Source: Liolophura sinensis
Lineage: Eukaryota; Mollusca; Polyplacophora; Chitonida; Chitonidae
Assembly (NCBI RefSeq): GCF_032854445.1
Contig: NC_088300.1
Location: forward strand, 22,923,608-22,987,607
Direction of reading: 5' to 3'
Length of the DNA stretch: 64,000 nucleotides
Both the position numbers and the translations under genes were made by a program. The notes beneath the pieces were generated by a model. It saw only the letters and a program-made list of their open reading frames with translations, searched no databases and was not told the origin of the DNA. Positions 35,749-47,800 of the stretch are shown in pieces. Every line of letters begins with the position of its first letter. The first letter of the stretch is position 1.

Positions 35749-37504
35749 AGCCACATTTCGGTTAAGTCCTGTGATGTAATAAATCAGTGGAACAGGTAAT
35801 TACTTCTGGGTATAAATACAGTCATGGATATATTTAGGAACAGGTATATATATATGTAAATGTTTGTTCTGCTTCAGAAGAGATGAGTGCCCCAGATTCA
35901 TTGTAGTGTGATAACCACATTTGATGGTTGAGTGGTTGTATAGACTTGGGTTGAATCAGGCCAAAACCACATGGGAATGGGTGGTCATTATACTTTGACT
36001 GAGTAACCTTTATACTTTCTCACTTGTTGTAAGAATACATGTACCAGGAGATAACTAAAAAAGGATTCACACAGGTTTTAGAAAGGTATTAAAAGTTCTG
36101 CAAAGTGCTTAAATACAACTCTACACCCTACAAGTGTTTATTTTGAGGGCAGTCAAAAGGTCTGGAATTGAACGAGAAGACAAGAATGTGTTATGGTAAG
36201 AAGACAGTATTAGTATATGACTGTTTGTAGCACATATACAGGTATACTTAATTTTATTCAATATCTTTTGTTTCAAAGATGACGAAAGGTTGACTTATGG
36301 AAATCTACATTGTATATGGTAATCAAAGCTTCTTAAATTTGAACAAAACTGGTATTTGAAAGTTCATGGAAACTGACTCATTTAAGCTGTGCTGTTGAGA
36401 CAGCTTAAGGGCCAATGGTTATTAGGCGCTGTCATTTTATTGTTACTTGCTTGTGTGTCATATCTTGTGTTTTCAGACAAAATCTAGCTTCTGCATTGAG
36501 ACAACATTAAGTTTTTTACATCTTGTAACATGGCCAGGAGGCACAGTTACTGCAAAACAAATTTTTGGGTATTCAATAGTTAAATGATGTTCAGTCTCTG
36601 TTTAACCTCTTAATATCTGTGATCTAGGTAGAGTGCCTTAACTTCTTTTTCATTTTATAAATGTTAAACTAGATTTACATATAAATGAAATGAGGGAAAG
36701 CATGGTAAGACAGAACAAATTGCATATAGAACAGATGCATATTGGTGAATCAGTTGCTGATCTAGATGGTTGAATGCCAGTGCTGAGTGGACTAACAGTT
36801 TAGAGGAAGTCTACTTGATATAATCGTGTGCATGGGTTGGGTAGTCTTGGTATTTCCCCAAGGTTTATGTGGCTGTAGTCAGCAGCTGGTCAAACAGACC
36901 CAGCACAGTCTGTTGTTTGTCTCCTGCCTGCTACAGTCCTGGCTGCCCTTATTCCTCGACTTTTTCGCTTCATTGATGTGACCATTGTATTCAAAACCCA
37001 ACGAAGGAAGATAACCTATTCAGCAGACGCATTTGACATTGTCGGCAGAATTTGAGATTATATCTATACCCAATGTGATATTGTCGTCCAATTAAAAGGG
37101 GAGTATTTTGTCTGATGCGGGATAGTTAGGTCCAGAACCATGCATTCTCATTGTGTTCAGTATCAAGTTATTCAAAAGCCATTGTGAGCTAAGTTGATTG
37201 CAACTACCTTCGCAACACAAGTTAAATATAAGCATCCGACATTTGTACACCATTCATAGTTACAGTCAACTAAACCTACAGTTGATTGGTTGCTTTTTGG
37301 AACAGGTACCAGTAGACACTGGTGTATAAACCTTCATGCAAAAGTAGTTTGGTAAGTCTGTATAAAACTGCCACCAGTATTCAGGTCAAAACAAGTACAT
37401 CTTGTACTTTCTCTGCCACGTGCTTTCTATGATAGATTCAGTATGATTCATTCAACATGAGATACCTGTACGTGACGCATGTATGATTGGTTGTGCAGTC
37501 TAAT
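35749..37504. other. Non-coding stretch, nothing recognised
   Basis: AT-rich with no shared repeat and no plausible gene. Confidence 0.45.
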
Positions 37505-37650
37505 GTGGAAAAGTTTGTCAGTAACTTGTCACAGCTGGAGGGTTTACTCTCTCCGGTTTCCTCCACACATCAGTCTGACCACCATTGTATAAGTAAAAAT
37601 AGTTGAATGTGTTATTATAAAAAACAAATATCCGGTAAATAAATTAATTT
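37505..37650 (+). mobile_element. SINE-like repeat family B, 3' fragment
   Basis: GTGGAAAAGTTTGTCAGTAA, CTTGTCACAGCTGGAGGGTT, GGTTTCCTCCACAC and CCATTGTATAAGTAAAAATA lead to AAATAAATTAA. The order matches the 3' halves of the 51.0 and 62.6 kb copies. Confidence 0.55.
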
Positions 37651-40057
37651 CATGCTGTTTAGATTATTACTTCAGGCTTTTTCTGGACTTATAAATCTTG
37701 ATATCACATCATTACATTTGAAAGCTGTGTATCCTGCCTGATGTTCGGTCATATCTTGTATTGTGCTGCGTTGGTGTAAAATAATATATATTATAAACCA
37801 AATATGTTTTTGTTTTTGAACATTTCGTAAAAATATTATTTGTTTTACATTCCCAGTGCTCATCAGTTAATCCATCACCTCATCAATTAACTTATCGCTT
37901 CCTAAATGTATTAGTCATCATTCAGTTTTGACAGACGTCCATGTGATAACCAGCTGACGACAGATAGGTGAGTAGAGAGAGACTGCCTATGGCATTTCTG
38001 AAATGTTAGAGGTACATGCACCCTGGCTTAGGTATAGGCGACTAGGACATTCCCCACACCTCCTCACTCTACCTCAGACCGATGTGTATTAATAATGCAG
38101 TGGACATGTACACTAACCATATGATTTCCCTATCACTGTCACCCTGCTCTACCAGAAATACCGGCCCCTTGTTTTTAGGCAGCTGTGTGTATTAGACAGA
38201 TGATCTTGATCGATGGAGAAGAGTTGATTACACATTACACATGTGCATGTGGCCTCCAACTGCATGATCATCTGACGATCGGGTTCTTTTCCGAACCGAG
38301 ATTCGTTATTTCAGTTTAAGATGAATGTGTAATTTTACTGATGGATATACTCTTATTGGTTTCTGTCTCAAAGGATGTATGTACTAAGTCATAATGTGCC
38401 TGTCATCCTTACATGTTCGTCAGCCGTAAAATATCTTAGTTTGGGGGAAAGGTTGGTCGTTTTTTAAGGTCTTTTGGAAAAAGTTTAGTGGCATTTTGTA
38501 CTATGGCTGACCACCTGGCTGGCTGTTTATATAACCCTGAAAGCAGTTTACATCAAAATGGATTGGTTATAGGTAGTTTCGTAATTCCAGAATCTCTATT
38601 TAACCTACAGCCAGAAAACGTATAGTAACTTGCCATCAGCAGATGAAGGACATAATTGTTTTCCATAAATTAGAATTGTAGTGAATTTTGATTAACCCTT
38701 TTCAAAAGATGACAGATATTTTTTCATATTAACAAATTGTCGGCAGAAATGTTCAACACAAGAAAATCAAATCTGGCCTGGACATTGAGTATGAATTTTG
38801 GAAACAGATTATCCATCAAAAAACTCTATATTATATAAGATTATATTAAAATCTGATATTTCATTGGTGTCCGTTATCAGTTTTCAACTTGTGTCCCTGA
38901 GCCAACTTTCTAAAGAGATGTACTGTACACTGACGAACAGAGCAAAATTTAACTGATTGATCAGAAAGTGTTAAATGCAACTTAATCTGTTATGTTGTTG
39001 TGCAGTTTGGTCTTTGTGTATTGTACATAAAAGACTGAAATAGCATGCACCTTTATTAGTTAAATGGGATCTGCTGAGTGTTACAATATAGATGTACAGT
39101 AAGATGAAGTGGTTTTTGAAAGCCAGTCCCATCATGTTTAAGTACAAGTGTAAAGCAGTATATCTGCAACTGGGTTTTACAGTAGACCAATCAGTATTGG
39201 ACAAGTGCAACCCAAATCCCATCTGAACCCATGCTAGCATTTGATCTGAAATCTTATTCGGAGCATCCCATTTAAGGGGTTATTGACAGTGATTGACTCC
39301 TGGGTAGTGCTTTCTGTCTCCTGTTTCTTCAATGGAACACCACGTAGAACTAGAGATTCTTGACTGAACCCTCAGCGCTTTAATGTGTCAACAGAGAAAA
39401 TCAAGTGACCAAAAACGTCTGTTTGTCCATAGGTGCAAGTATACCAGGAAGGATCTTTGTTGTCCGGCCAAGGCTTTCAGCCAAACTCCCATGAAAGTCC
39501 CTCTATCACCCATTCAATTTGACAAATGAAATAGAGCTGGTACATGGTGTAAATGCATAGCTCCAGTCAATTTCTTCCATTGATCTTCTCAGTAGTCTCG
39601 AGTTTCTTTCTCCATGGCCGTCGGCAGCAGGACATGTCTGGCTAGTTGGTCATGGCTAAAACACAGTGCCATGCCCTGTGTTATTCGATTGAGTTTATCT
39701 GAACTCCATTACGGTGTGCCCCTGGTGCTGAAGCAATGCAGTCTGAGCTAATGTGCCAAAGAACCTTCGTTAACTTGGCGACGATCGAGCGGGGTTAACT
39801 GTGAACTGATTAAGTGCTCACAGTCCATCAGTTGATGAAAACTTGCAAGACATCAGGGCATAGTTCTTCTCAGCAATTCTCACTGTTTGTACACATTGGG
39901 GTGACCGTTTTCTTTTTAAGTTCTCGCCTCGCTCTGCAGTGCCTCCATTATTCAGTGCCAAGTGAACCGGTAATGCGGAACTTTCCTTAACCGTCTGGAA
40001 GTTCTTGTGTAAACATTGTGATTACTCTGATCGTCTCTCTGCTTTCCTCGGTTACAG
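37651..40057. other. Non-coding stretch; 39.3-40.0 kb is less AT-rich
   Basis: No repeat shared with the rest of the window is visible. The segment at about 39,280-40,050 has a more even base composition and CpG-containing stretches (for example GGCGACGATCGAGCGGGG at about 39,778), which differs from the surroundings. I could not find an ORF or recognised signal in it. Confidence 0.4.
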
Positions 40058-40084
40058 AACCGTGAACTGGTGTTCATGACAAAG
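40058..40084 (+). other. Possible 27-nt microexon
   Basis: A pyrimidine-rich tract (TCTCTCTGCTTTCCTCGGTT) and ACAG precede AACCGTGAACTGGTGTTCAT and GACAAAG, followed directly by GTACAT. If spliced, it would add nine in-frame codons, NRELVFMTK. There is no partner exon identified in the window, and short matches to splice consensus are common by chance. Confidence 0.15.
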
Positions 40085-40209
40085 GTACATAGCCTGCATT
40101 AACCTCTTTATTAAGCACTTGATTGACTGTGTTATTTTATCACTATCTGTAGATAATGTCATATTTAAGTACATGCCATGTTATCACCATGGAATGCATT
40201 AGAACACGA

Positions 40210-40350
40210 TTTATTTATGTATTTGATTGGTGTTTTATGATGTTCACAAACTAAGGGTGGGAGGAAGCCAGACAGAGCCTGGGGAAACCCACGACCATGT
40301 GCAGGTTGCTAGAGGACCTTCCATGTATGACAGGAGAAGAAGCCAGCAAG
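40210..40350 (-). mobile_element. SINE family A, truncated and internally deleted
   Basis: TTTATTTATGTATTTGATTG and GTGTTTTATGATGTTC are followed after a deletion by GGTGGGAGGAAGCCAGACAG, AAACCCACGACCATG and GCAGGTTGCT. The stretch usually reading CTCAAGAATATTTCACTTAT is lost. Confidence 0.82.
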
Positions 40351-40854
40351 ATCCACTGTTAAAATGCGAGGATTTGAAAATATTTTTGTATGATGGCTGT
40401 TAATAAAACATCAGTGCAGTATTCTCATGCATAAATACAGCTGTATGCCCTGAATGGGGATATTATGCATGTCTAATATAAGTTTATTTTTTATTGAATT
40501 TTATAAATATGCTAACAAATGGATTAAACCAGAATTTCTATCGTATTTATATTGTTTTATGAACAAATTCATAGTTCAGATTTAACACATGCATTTATAT
40601 AACAAGTTTGCATTCTTCAAGCTAATCAGTGCTCCAAATAAATGCAGATGTGATACAATTTTATTGGAACCTTGTTCTTTACACTATTTGTTATTGTTTA
40701 AACACATTTTAACAACGTATAAGCTAGAGTTTGCTTTTCATCTGAAAGCTGGTTTTGTGCAGTGCATGTTTATATGCATGTCTGTGGCAAATAGATCATT
40801 GTCCTACAGGCCTAAAAATATTCAAAACCCTAATATCAAGTATGTTAATCATTT

Positions 40855-41130
40855 TTAGCTCGCCTTAGTTTTGTTAGAGGGTTCAGATGCTGTCGGTGAC
40901 AGTATCAGTGTCCAGCTTGGTTAAAGTTTTTGGTCACTTACAGCGTTGCAGTAACCACCCACACGAGTGTCGGTGGCGATTTGCATTTCAAAGACCAAGG
41001 AAGCCTTTTACCTCATAGCTCAGCATTTTGTTCTATTTTCACAGGGTTGCAGTTGCCTCCCACAGTACATGAATTGCTAAATGCAGTTCTTGATTTGCAT
41101 ATAAAAGACCTCTCTGGTATAGTTGTGCAC
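40855..41130. other. Unique-looking segment, possibly an old repeat
   Basis: It contains TTTTTAGCTCGCCTTAGTTT and two similar phrases GTTGCAGT(A/T)(A/G)CC about 90 bp apart (40,945 and 41,044). The similarity is short. No gene is supported. Confidence 0.3.
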
Positions 41131-41231
41131 TAACTCACCACAGTGTCTTTTACCACCACAATGATTTACAACTCCATAAACATATGAAGCCGCTGTTTTG
41201 CAACCTATATGCATATGATAAACGGTGATTT

Positions 41232-41394
41232 GATTTATTTATTTATGTATTTGATTGATATTTTACGCTGTACTCAAGAATATTCCACTTATATGATGGC
41301 TGCCAGCATTATGGTGAGAGGACACTGGGCAGAGCCCTGGGGAAAGCCACGACCGCCCGCAGGTTGCTGACAGACCTTCCCACATATGGCCTTT
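41232..41394 (-). mobile_element. SINE family A, truncated copy
   Basis: TTTATTTATTTATGTATTTG, TTTTACGCTGTACTCAAGAA, GCCAGCATTATGGTGAGAGG and GGTTGCTGACAGACCTTCCC follow the family order. The copy breaks off before the tRNA-like head. Confidence 0.88.
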
Positions 41395-41540
41395 CCCCCC
41401 TTCGTTCATAACTCTTATGTAGTGTGTGCAGACTTTTTGAGATGCAGATTTAAGAATTAATGTTTGATCATCGCAAGGAAATAACATTTTCTGGTTACGC
41501 TAGTGGTCATTCGTTGAAATTAGTTGCTGTGATTGAATGG

Positions 41541-41630
41541 TTTATTTTTTTGATTGGTGTTTTACCCCATACTCATGAATATTTCCTTTACATGATGGCA
41601 GTTAGTGTTATGGTAGGAGGAAACGGAGTC
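41541..41630 (-). mobile_element. SINE family A, 3'-end fragment
   Basis: GATTGGTGTTTTACCCCATA, CTCATGAATATTTCCTTTAC and TATGGTAGGAGGAAAC match the 3' third of the family in reverse orientation. It lies only 150 bp from the previous copy, in the same orientation. Confidence 0.82.
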
Positions 41631-42639
41631 CATTAGAATGCCTTGATGGAAACACATTTTTAGAAAAAACTGAATGTCCATTCTTCCGAAGATTTTGTTG
41701 TGGCACAAATAGTCTCCCCTAATGTCATTGTCTGTTGACACTGGCTTCCTGAAAGGAATTGCCTTGGTTTAGACAGAACTATCAATACAGGTATCTGGAA
41801 AATGAGAAAGGAAATTAGAGCCAAGCAGCAATGACACTGTGGCGATTGTAATTTGGTCACACGTAACAAGTGATATATAACCACTAGATATTAGACATCG
41901 CTACTGTTATTATGGGACACTACCATACTAGATTAGGTTCCATAATTCATGGTATCTCCTTACTGAGGCCTTGAGTGAATGTTTTATTAAGAGTGTTGTA
42001 AAGATGGACAATAATGACATGAGGTGAAGTTGTCTGTGATGTTACCATTTGTACCAGCTTTGATTTTGTATGTCTTTCAGCTATGTCACATTTTAATTTA
42101 AGGTCTGTTCACACATTGAACTATGAAAGGAACCATTTGCCTCCTGGGTTAGTCATTCACATATTTGCAACCCTCCTTTGGCTTCATGGAAAATGACCAG
42201 AGCTGTTGGCCAAAACATGCAGCGTCAGATGTACTCAAATCAAGTCATGGAAATTCCTTCCAGTGTGAATCATCAAAGAAACAGAAGAGATTTTGAAACA
42301 TTTGTGTGGGTGTCAAATGTTGGTCATGCGACAGGGGAAAATTTATGGGTGGGGAAGAGAGTTGAGGGGTTTTTTTTGGTTTTTTTTTTTAAGAAAGAGA
42401 TTTTGTGTTGCACTGCTTACTACATGTATAAAGAAAGAATCTTACAGCCTTTCACGGTAATCCAGAACAAATAAGACCTTATTACCCTCCTATTGCCCGA
42501 GCACTGCCCACAGCTGAAAAGAAAAGAAAAGGGCAAAACAAAAAAATTGTCGTACTCCAATAGAAGTACATTGGGTATTTGATCCAGATACAAAATATGT
42601 TTTCCCTATGTCATGCTTCAGTGTGGAAATGAACGCTAG
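41631..42639. other. Non-coding stretch, nothing recognised
   Basis: T-rich patch at about 42,371-42,390. Short ORFs only. Confidence 0.45.
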
Positions 42640-43072
42640 ACAAACCAGTATCAACAATTAAACCCGGGATGCATAATGACAAATGATATGGTGGCCATGA
42701 AGTAGTGGCTAGAGATGCTTGGAAATCTGGCCTTGGACAAGGAATTTGTAGTTTCCGCCACTCTAACTGTTTGTGGGGCCTATAAGCGACAATGAGACAA
42801 TAAGCGAATAGGACCACCACTTGTCTTCCACCAGTTTTGTGTTCATATTTGTACATCTCATGCGGGAAAATGTATCCGTAACTTGGCCAAGGTTGGTGGT
42901 TTACACCTGGCACTCGGTCAAGGTTGGTGGTTTACACCTGGCACTCGTTCAAGGTTGGTGGTTTACACCTGGCACTCTGTCAAGGTTGGTGGTTTACACC
43001 TGGCACTCGGTTTTCGCCATGAATAAGACTGACCATCATACCAGTGAAAAATTCTTGAGTCAAACAAAATAA
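42640..43072 (+). mobile_element. SINE-like repeat family B, copy with internal 31-bp expansion
   Basis: TGTTTGTGGGGCCTATAAGC, CACTTGTCTTCCACCAGTTT, TGTACATCTCATGCGGGAAA and GTAACTTGGCCAAGG are shared in order with the 51.0 kb copy. The 3' end has GTGAAAAATTCTTGAGTC and AAATAAATTA. A segment that is single in other copies is repeated four times here (separate entry). Confidence 0.72.
42888..43011. repeat. Tandem array, 31-bp unit, 4 copies, inside a family B repeat
   Basis: CAAGGTTGGTGGTTTACACC starts at 42,888, 42,919, 42,950 and 42,981, exactly 31 bp apart, each followed by TGGCACTC. Units differ at one or two positions (CGGT, CGTT, CTGT). The array sits where other family B copies have a single GGTCAGTGGTTTAC segment. 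Confidence 0.97.
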
Positions 43073-43186
43073 ATTAGAGTGGCAGTTTTGACCGAAGTCC
43101 AAATTGTTTGTTGTCATGCTAATCATTGTAAGAATGCATACAGTGCCCTGACCTACATGTACAAACCTTAAAAAGTGAGGTGCTTG

Positions 43187-43249
43187 TCGCCATCGTATAA
43201 GTGAAATATTCTTTAGTGTGACCTAAAACACCAAACAAGTAAATAAATT
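43187..43249 (+). mobile_element. SINE family A, 3'-end fragment
   Basis: GTCGCCATCGTATAAGTGAA, ATATTCTTTAGTGTGACC and AAAACACCAAACAAGTAAAT match the terminal 65 bp of the family in + orientation. Confidence 0.82.
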
Positions 43250-43460
43250 AAAATTGAGGGGTCCATGGAAATAACCCAACTTCTCATTTGCCAGTCTGGA
43301 AGGTTTTCGGAAGGCACCATCATCTGTACCAGATAGACAATAGAGCTTTTTCTTGCAGAGTGTTTCCTTGTTGCCGGAGGACATTGTCTTTATGTGTTAC
43401 CCATGCCTGACTGCTGCAGTCAATCATACTTGCCCTTATTATTCTTAAGTAAATACAATT

Positions 43461-43540
43461 ATGTTGTACTCAAGAATATTTCACTCATAGGACAGGGGCC
43501 CGCATTATGGTGGAAGGAAACCGAGCTGATCTCATGGTAA
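43461..43540 (-). mobile_element. SINE family A, internal fragment
   Basis: TGTACTCAAGAATATTTCAC, GCCCGCATTATGGTGGAAGG and AAACCG match the reverse-oriented family. It faces the + fragment 210 bp to its left, making an inverted pair. Confidence 0.75.
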
Positions 43541-44559
43541 AGTCATGACTATTAAAAAAAATGAATCCACATATTGGTTGAAATTCCAGACATGACAGTC
43601 CAGTATGTCTTCTCTCTGCTGTTTGGCTTAATCAGCTAAGACATGCACCTGTGCATGAAATTAAGACCAGTAACTCTGTCAGAGAACCCTCAGGGTATAT
43701 GTGGACTTCAGTGTAACACTTACAAATGCCAGTGGGATAGAAAAGTGGTTCTATCAGTGAAACCAGGCAAGTGTCAACCTGTCTTCAGCTTTCTGATCTG
43801 CCTATCTTTGACAAGAAAATTTGAAATTAACAGTGGCATAGAAGCCCTTTGAGATCTCAGCTTGCAAGTAAAGCTCTGGCATTCACAATGGCATTTGAAA
43901 GTATGTAGAACAGAAATTCAATCTTCTTTACTGAACTCTTAGATCTGTTATACTGGGAGTAACTGTCCATAGATGTATATACAATGTAGTCTCTATAACA
44001 CTTAGTTTAAAATTTTGGTTAAACTTTTATTTTTGGAACTACAAGGCTCCATAGATAGAAAAGCAAGTGGAGGCTTTTAGTACATTTATGGAAATCACTG
44101 ATCTATAAATATTTACATCTGAAGCTATAATTAGATGTCAGTGTTAACCAATGAGTAGACAGAGTTCCATGTGCCCTTTATGTCACTGACTTGCTGGTTG
44201 TATGTGCACACTATTACATTTACAACGCTTGCCCCTTTGTTGTCCAACCTTTGATAGTAGACACGAAAGCCATACAATATTACCTTTAGGTAGTAAAGAG
44301 ATCAGGGTCTAATGACATGAAAATAGATTATGTGTTACAGTCCAAAGTATATTTATGCTGAGTTCGGTGGAAAGTAATGTTACTAATTTACCAACAATAA
44401 TAGAAGATCATGAAAACAATCTAAAGAAGCCTCAAAATTGGACATTGTATGAGAGGTTTCTTTTCTTGCCAAGTTGAATGATGTCCATTGACACTGAGAA
44501 ATTGTACCCCCATGTTATGCACCAATATGTAGTGTTAAGTTAATACATATTTGAGGTTT
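43541..44559. other. Non-coding stretch, nothing recognised
   Basis: No shared repeat apart from the target-site duplication arm at 44,547-44,559. Confidence 0.45.
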
Positions 44560-44819
44560 GGGGACTTCGTGGCTCAGTTGGTTAGCGCACTAGTGCACCG
44601 TAATGACCCAGAAGCCTCTCATCAATGCGGTTGCTGTGAGTTCAAGCCCAGTTCATGTTGGCTTAATCTCTGGCCATAAGTGGGAAGGTCTGCCAGCAAC
44701 CTGTGGATGGCTGTGGGTTTCCCCCTGGCTCTGCCCAGTTTCCTCCCACCATAATGCTGGCCGCCGTCGTATAGGTGAAACATTCTTGATTACAAATCAA
44801 ACACCAATCAAATAAATAA
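44560..44819 (+). mobile_element. SINE family A, complete reference copy with 13-bp target-site duplication
   Basis: The tRNA-like head has A-box-like GTGGCTCAGTTGGTTAGCGC and B-box-like GTGAGTTCAAGCCCAG. It is followed by CATGTTGGCTTAATCTCTGG, GTGGGAAGGTCTGCCAGCAA, CCTGTGGATGGCTGTGGGTT, TTCCTCCCACCATAATGCTG and GCCGTCGTATAGGTGAAACA. It ends with AACACCAATCAAATAAATAA. ATATTTGAGGTTT flanks it at 44,547-44,559 and 44,820-44,832. All the family A entries here are judged against this copy. It has no ORF of its own. A 70-codon ORF at 44,603-44,815 is a chance frame through the SINE. Confidence 0.97.
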
Positions 44820-44832
44820 ATATTTGAGGTTT

Positions 44833-47800
44833 ATGAGTTGCAATACTTTTATACACTAGTTTTCAGTGCCATCAGTAACAGTTTGGGAATTAGAGTTGAA
44901 AGGTCTTTCCTGTTTGTAGCTCACTGATAAATGAGACCAATGAGATTTGAGGTTTAGAAAATGTTCCCTTCTCTGCTGATCTCCACAGTTTGACCAGACA
45001 CATGATTGGCAGACAAGGCACTGGTCGCTTAATTGGACCCTATAAATACAGTCCAAGTGGCAGGGGTTTGAGATTAGGCTTGAATCTCCACTGCTTATGC
45101 TATCCATCAGCAGGTTATTAATAACAATGGATCGAGTTGCCCCCCCGGGGGAGAGAAACATAGCCTTGTCAATCAGGAGCGGCCAGCAGTCCCTTGGTGG
45201 TCACTCAGTCCTAATTGACCTTACCTTCTCAGACCACTTACCCCAGATCAGACCTGTATTATAGGTTTTGAGAATATACCCCATGAAATTGCTGGAGCCA
45301 GTCTCTGCTTTTGGGCTTTCACCATGCCAAGACATTTTTGGTGTGAACTGATCATGGATGATCTTGAGTTCTGAGAATTGGGGTGGTGTACTTTGTCAGC
45401 ATTTCGTCTCACCCTTCACCAAACTGATACACAAATTGCTACATCTGAGGCCCTTTTCTCCCCCCTGAACTGTCTGCATGCACACATGAAAACCAATCAG
45501 GACCTTTTCACTGCTCGATCTACTACCTACTTGTAGGCCTGTTGGCGCATTTGAAATTCAGATTCACTTGAGCCATTTCAATGTATGAGACTTGGTCAGT
45601 TAATAACTTTCGCTTGTCTTGCACTCAAATCGCCTTTTCACCTTGCCTGCTCAACAGTGGCCTTATGTAAGTAACAGTTACCGCCTGATTTTGAGTTTCT
45701 CCAGCCAGGTGATCGCCCAGTCAAGGCCGTGTTTTGACTAAAGTCGAATTCAATCGGATGATCATCTAATCAGGAGATGGACACCAAAGGTGGCACTAAA
45801 CTGAAATAAAAAATGGTTTCATTGATAGTCAAGAATCATTCGTTTTATGAAATCAACATTGTTTGAGCTTATTAATGTTTGAAGTTGGAAGATGAGTTGC
45901 CTGAATATTAAAATATACTTTAATTTATATTTAACATTTTATGCACAGAGGCCTGTAAAGCTATAATTTTCACTAATTTTCATAAGCCGAGAAAGTTCTG
46001 GGAAGCTAAGTGGTAAACTACTAACACTTTGTAGAGGAAACATATCTGTGTATTTCTGTGCAGTTGCCAAAATAAACAGTGTATATTCAAAATATTGATG
46101 TGGTTTTATATGAAACTCTTAATTAATGTGTTAACTATATTACACTGCTTCCATGACAGATTCCTAGAGGTATAAAGCATGGGGCTGGATCTGTGAATGT
46201 GAAATTTTGGGTGAGAGGAGCAGGGGAAAGTTGCAGGAGAGGGCTGCTCTGATGGACTGAACTTTGGACAGACAAATGTGATTGTAATCCCCTGTTAATG
46301 AAGTAGGCAGTTATGAAATAAATGTACGTTGTTGGAAACACCGGATACATGTCTTTTGAGCACCCAGTAAATTCACTGAACAATCAGTTCACACTGTTTG
46401 AACACTGGTATGTGTCACTTGAACACCAGGTACACATTCCTTCAACACCAGGTACATATCACCTAAACACTTGTGGTCGTATGCATTCTGCAGGTTAACG
46501 GTTTGTATGTACATGTAGAGTGAATGACTCATTGCAAACAAGAGTGTTAGTGTCTAAGAATGCAATTATCAAATATCTTGAAAAAGTAGTCGTTTGTTTT
46601 CCTCAGCCCATAAACCTGGCCACCTTCATGCTTTTGAGGGAATTAAATCAGGTAAATACAATTTATTCATTTGTTTTTGCCATCAGATCTTACTCTGTCT
46701 ATCAGTGACTTTCAAAGAAATGGTAATTCAATCATAATGAACAATACTAGTACCTTTGGAAATACCACAGTCATCACCTGAACTTATAATTGTTAACATT
46801 AACATTTAATCAGGTTTCATCGGTTAACCAGTCATCATTAAAATATTGTTTGTAAACACCTACAGCATTTCTTGTTCATTACAAATAGAGTGTGAATCTT
46901 TGAAGCCATCTTTGAGTTTGTCTAATTTAATTGTCCCAGTTGAATCTAGAGTGCAAACTATTAAAATATATAAAAGGATATTGCATATTGCAGAATGCAC
47001 AGGATTAAATGGATTATCCTTTTTGCCGGTTACAAGGAAAACATGAGCTTTATCCTCAGATTTTGTTTCACCTTCATAAACATTGTAAACTGTTAATTTG
47101 CAATAACATATGTAGTCGTCTATTGCATTATTTTACATGTGCATGCCCTTCAGCAGGCTGCTTAAGGCTGCGTGCTGGGACATTTTGTCAGCCTGTCTTT
47201 CTTTTGTGAGCAACAAATTTTTTGAAAGTGTCCTCATGTTACAAGTTATCTCAGCTAATGCAGTTCTTTGAAAAGACAAACCGTAGAAACACTGATTTTC
47301 TGCGAAGTAGTTGTTAGGGCTATCAGCTTAATCTTAGTTAAGTGTTATTTTAGTGGAAAAACCTTTAAAACTCTTCCTTCATCATGGAAAACAACATTTT
47401 GCAGTTGCATTCAGACAATTAAAGTCAAGGTTTTACTTGGACAACAAGTGATTCCCTTCACTGTTTAAACCTTTTTATGTAAAGACTAATGGTCTTAGCC
47501 AGAGGGTTTTGCTAATTTGCTTCATTTTATGTTATTGTCTGCTGCAGGCATTTCTGTGCTTCAGTTATTGCCTTACTTGTAAAAGATTTCTGGCAAGCTG
47601 TTACAGCTTGTCCCTGAAATTGTGTTCATAATCAGAAAATCTGCTTTACGTTTTGCGCAAATAATACTGAGTCATTGGAAACATTTCTGTCTTCACTTCT
47701 GGGAAGAGGGTTAAATTGGGGTCAATTCCTTCAACAAAATTGCTTTGACCAGCTGTTTTGGACAGTATGCTATTGGATTCTCTTTTTGGGACAGCAGAGC

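Noticed and set aside
44560-44640. A functional tRNA gene
   Set aside because: The A- and B-box-like segments belong to a SINE head followed by a SINE body and target-site duplications; the acceptor stem does not close.
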